From the NCBI GenBank assembly GCA_905215655.1, contig CAJMQT010000062.1, positions 1 through 12,298 on the forward strand: a stretch of 12,298 nucleotides of DNA, in the 5' to 3' direction. The number at the start of each line of letters is the position of its first letter. Within the stretch, counting starts at the first letter, position 1. Below the pieces are notes generated by a model. That model searched no databases. It had not been told where the DNA came from and saw only the letters and a list, made by a program, of their open reading frames with translations. Origin of the DNA: an uncultured bacterium (GTDB lineage Bacteria > Bacteroidota > Bacteroidia > Bacteroidales > Bacteroidaceae). Shown here one piece after another: positions 12,267 to 12,298 of the stretch. The position numbers and the translations under genes were made by a program.

Positions 12267-12298
12267 TTAAAGTAAGTGAAACGAACTTTAATTTTTAT

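Overview
The window looks like Bacteroidetes, most likely Prevotella or a close Bacteroidales relative. Three things support this: a near-perfect Bacteroidetes promoter (TTTTG, 19 nt, TATCTTTG) ahead of leuS, A-rich start-codon contexts without Shine-Dalgarno sequences, and two secreted proteins whose C-termini look like type IX secretion (T9SS) sorting domains. The species assignment is inference. All six genes I support lie on the minus strand, so transcription runs from high to low coordinates.

Right part (12298 to 7633): a housekeeping cluster in the order leuS (leucyl-tRNA synthetase), a YitT-family membrane protein, and rdgB/HAM1 (non-canonical purine NTP pyrophosphatase). The last two are nearly abutting. 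The leuS leader and the leuS-yitT gap each carry a degenerate array of 8-bp units. The second array is arranged as a palindrome and forms a 13-bp stem.

Middle (7632 to 3032): a 151-nt gap with small hairpins, then a 1464-residue secreted multidomain protein. It has a signal peptide, a propeller-like N-terminus, fibronectin type III domains alternating with choice-of-anchor-J-like modules, and a C-terminal sorting domain. A strong intrinsic terminator ends it.

Left part (3031 to 1): an AT-rich region with a 503-nt gene-poor gap, a 751-residue secreted protein with a similar C-terminal tail, and a 58-residue protein starting 12 nt after that gene's stop. A hairpin terminator follows. This part is clearly more AT-rich than the rest: hand counts on two sample rows give 20 of 60 G+C at 1201-1260 and 37 of 60 at 4681-4740. 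It is probably an accessory or lineage-specific surface-protein locus beside a conserved housekeeping cluster.

No tRNA, rRNA, CRISPR array, transposase or phage gene was seen. The most unusual items are the small coupled protein after the T9SS-type gene, the 8-bp arrays on both sides of leuS, a duplicated FnIII-FnIII-anchor-J block, and a recent-looking 18-bp in-frame duplication.
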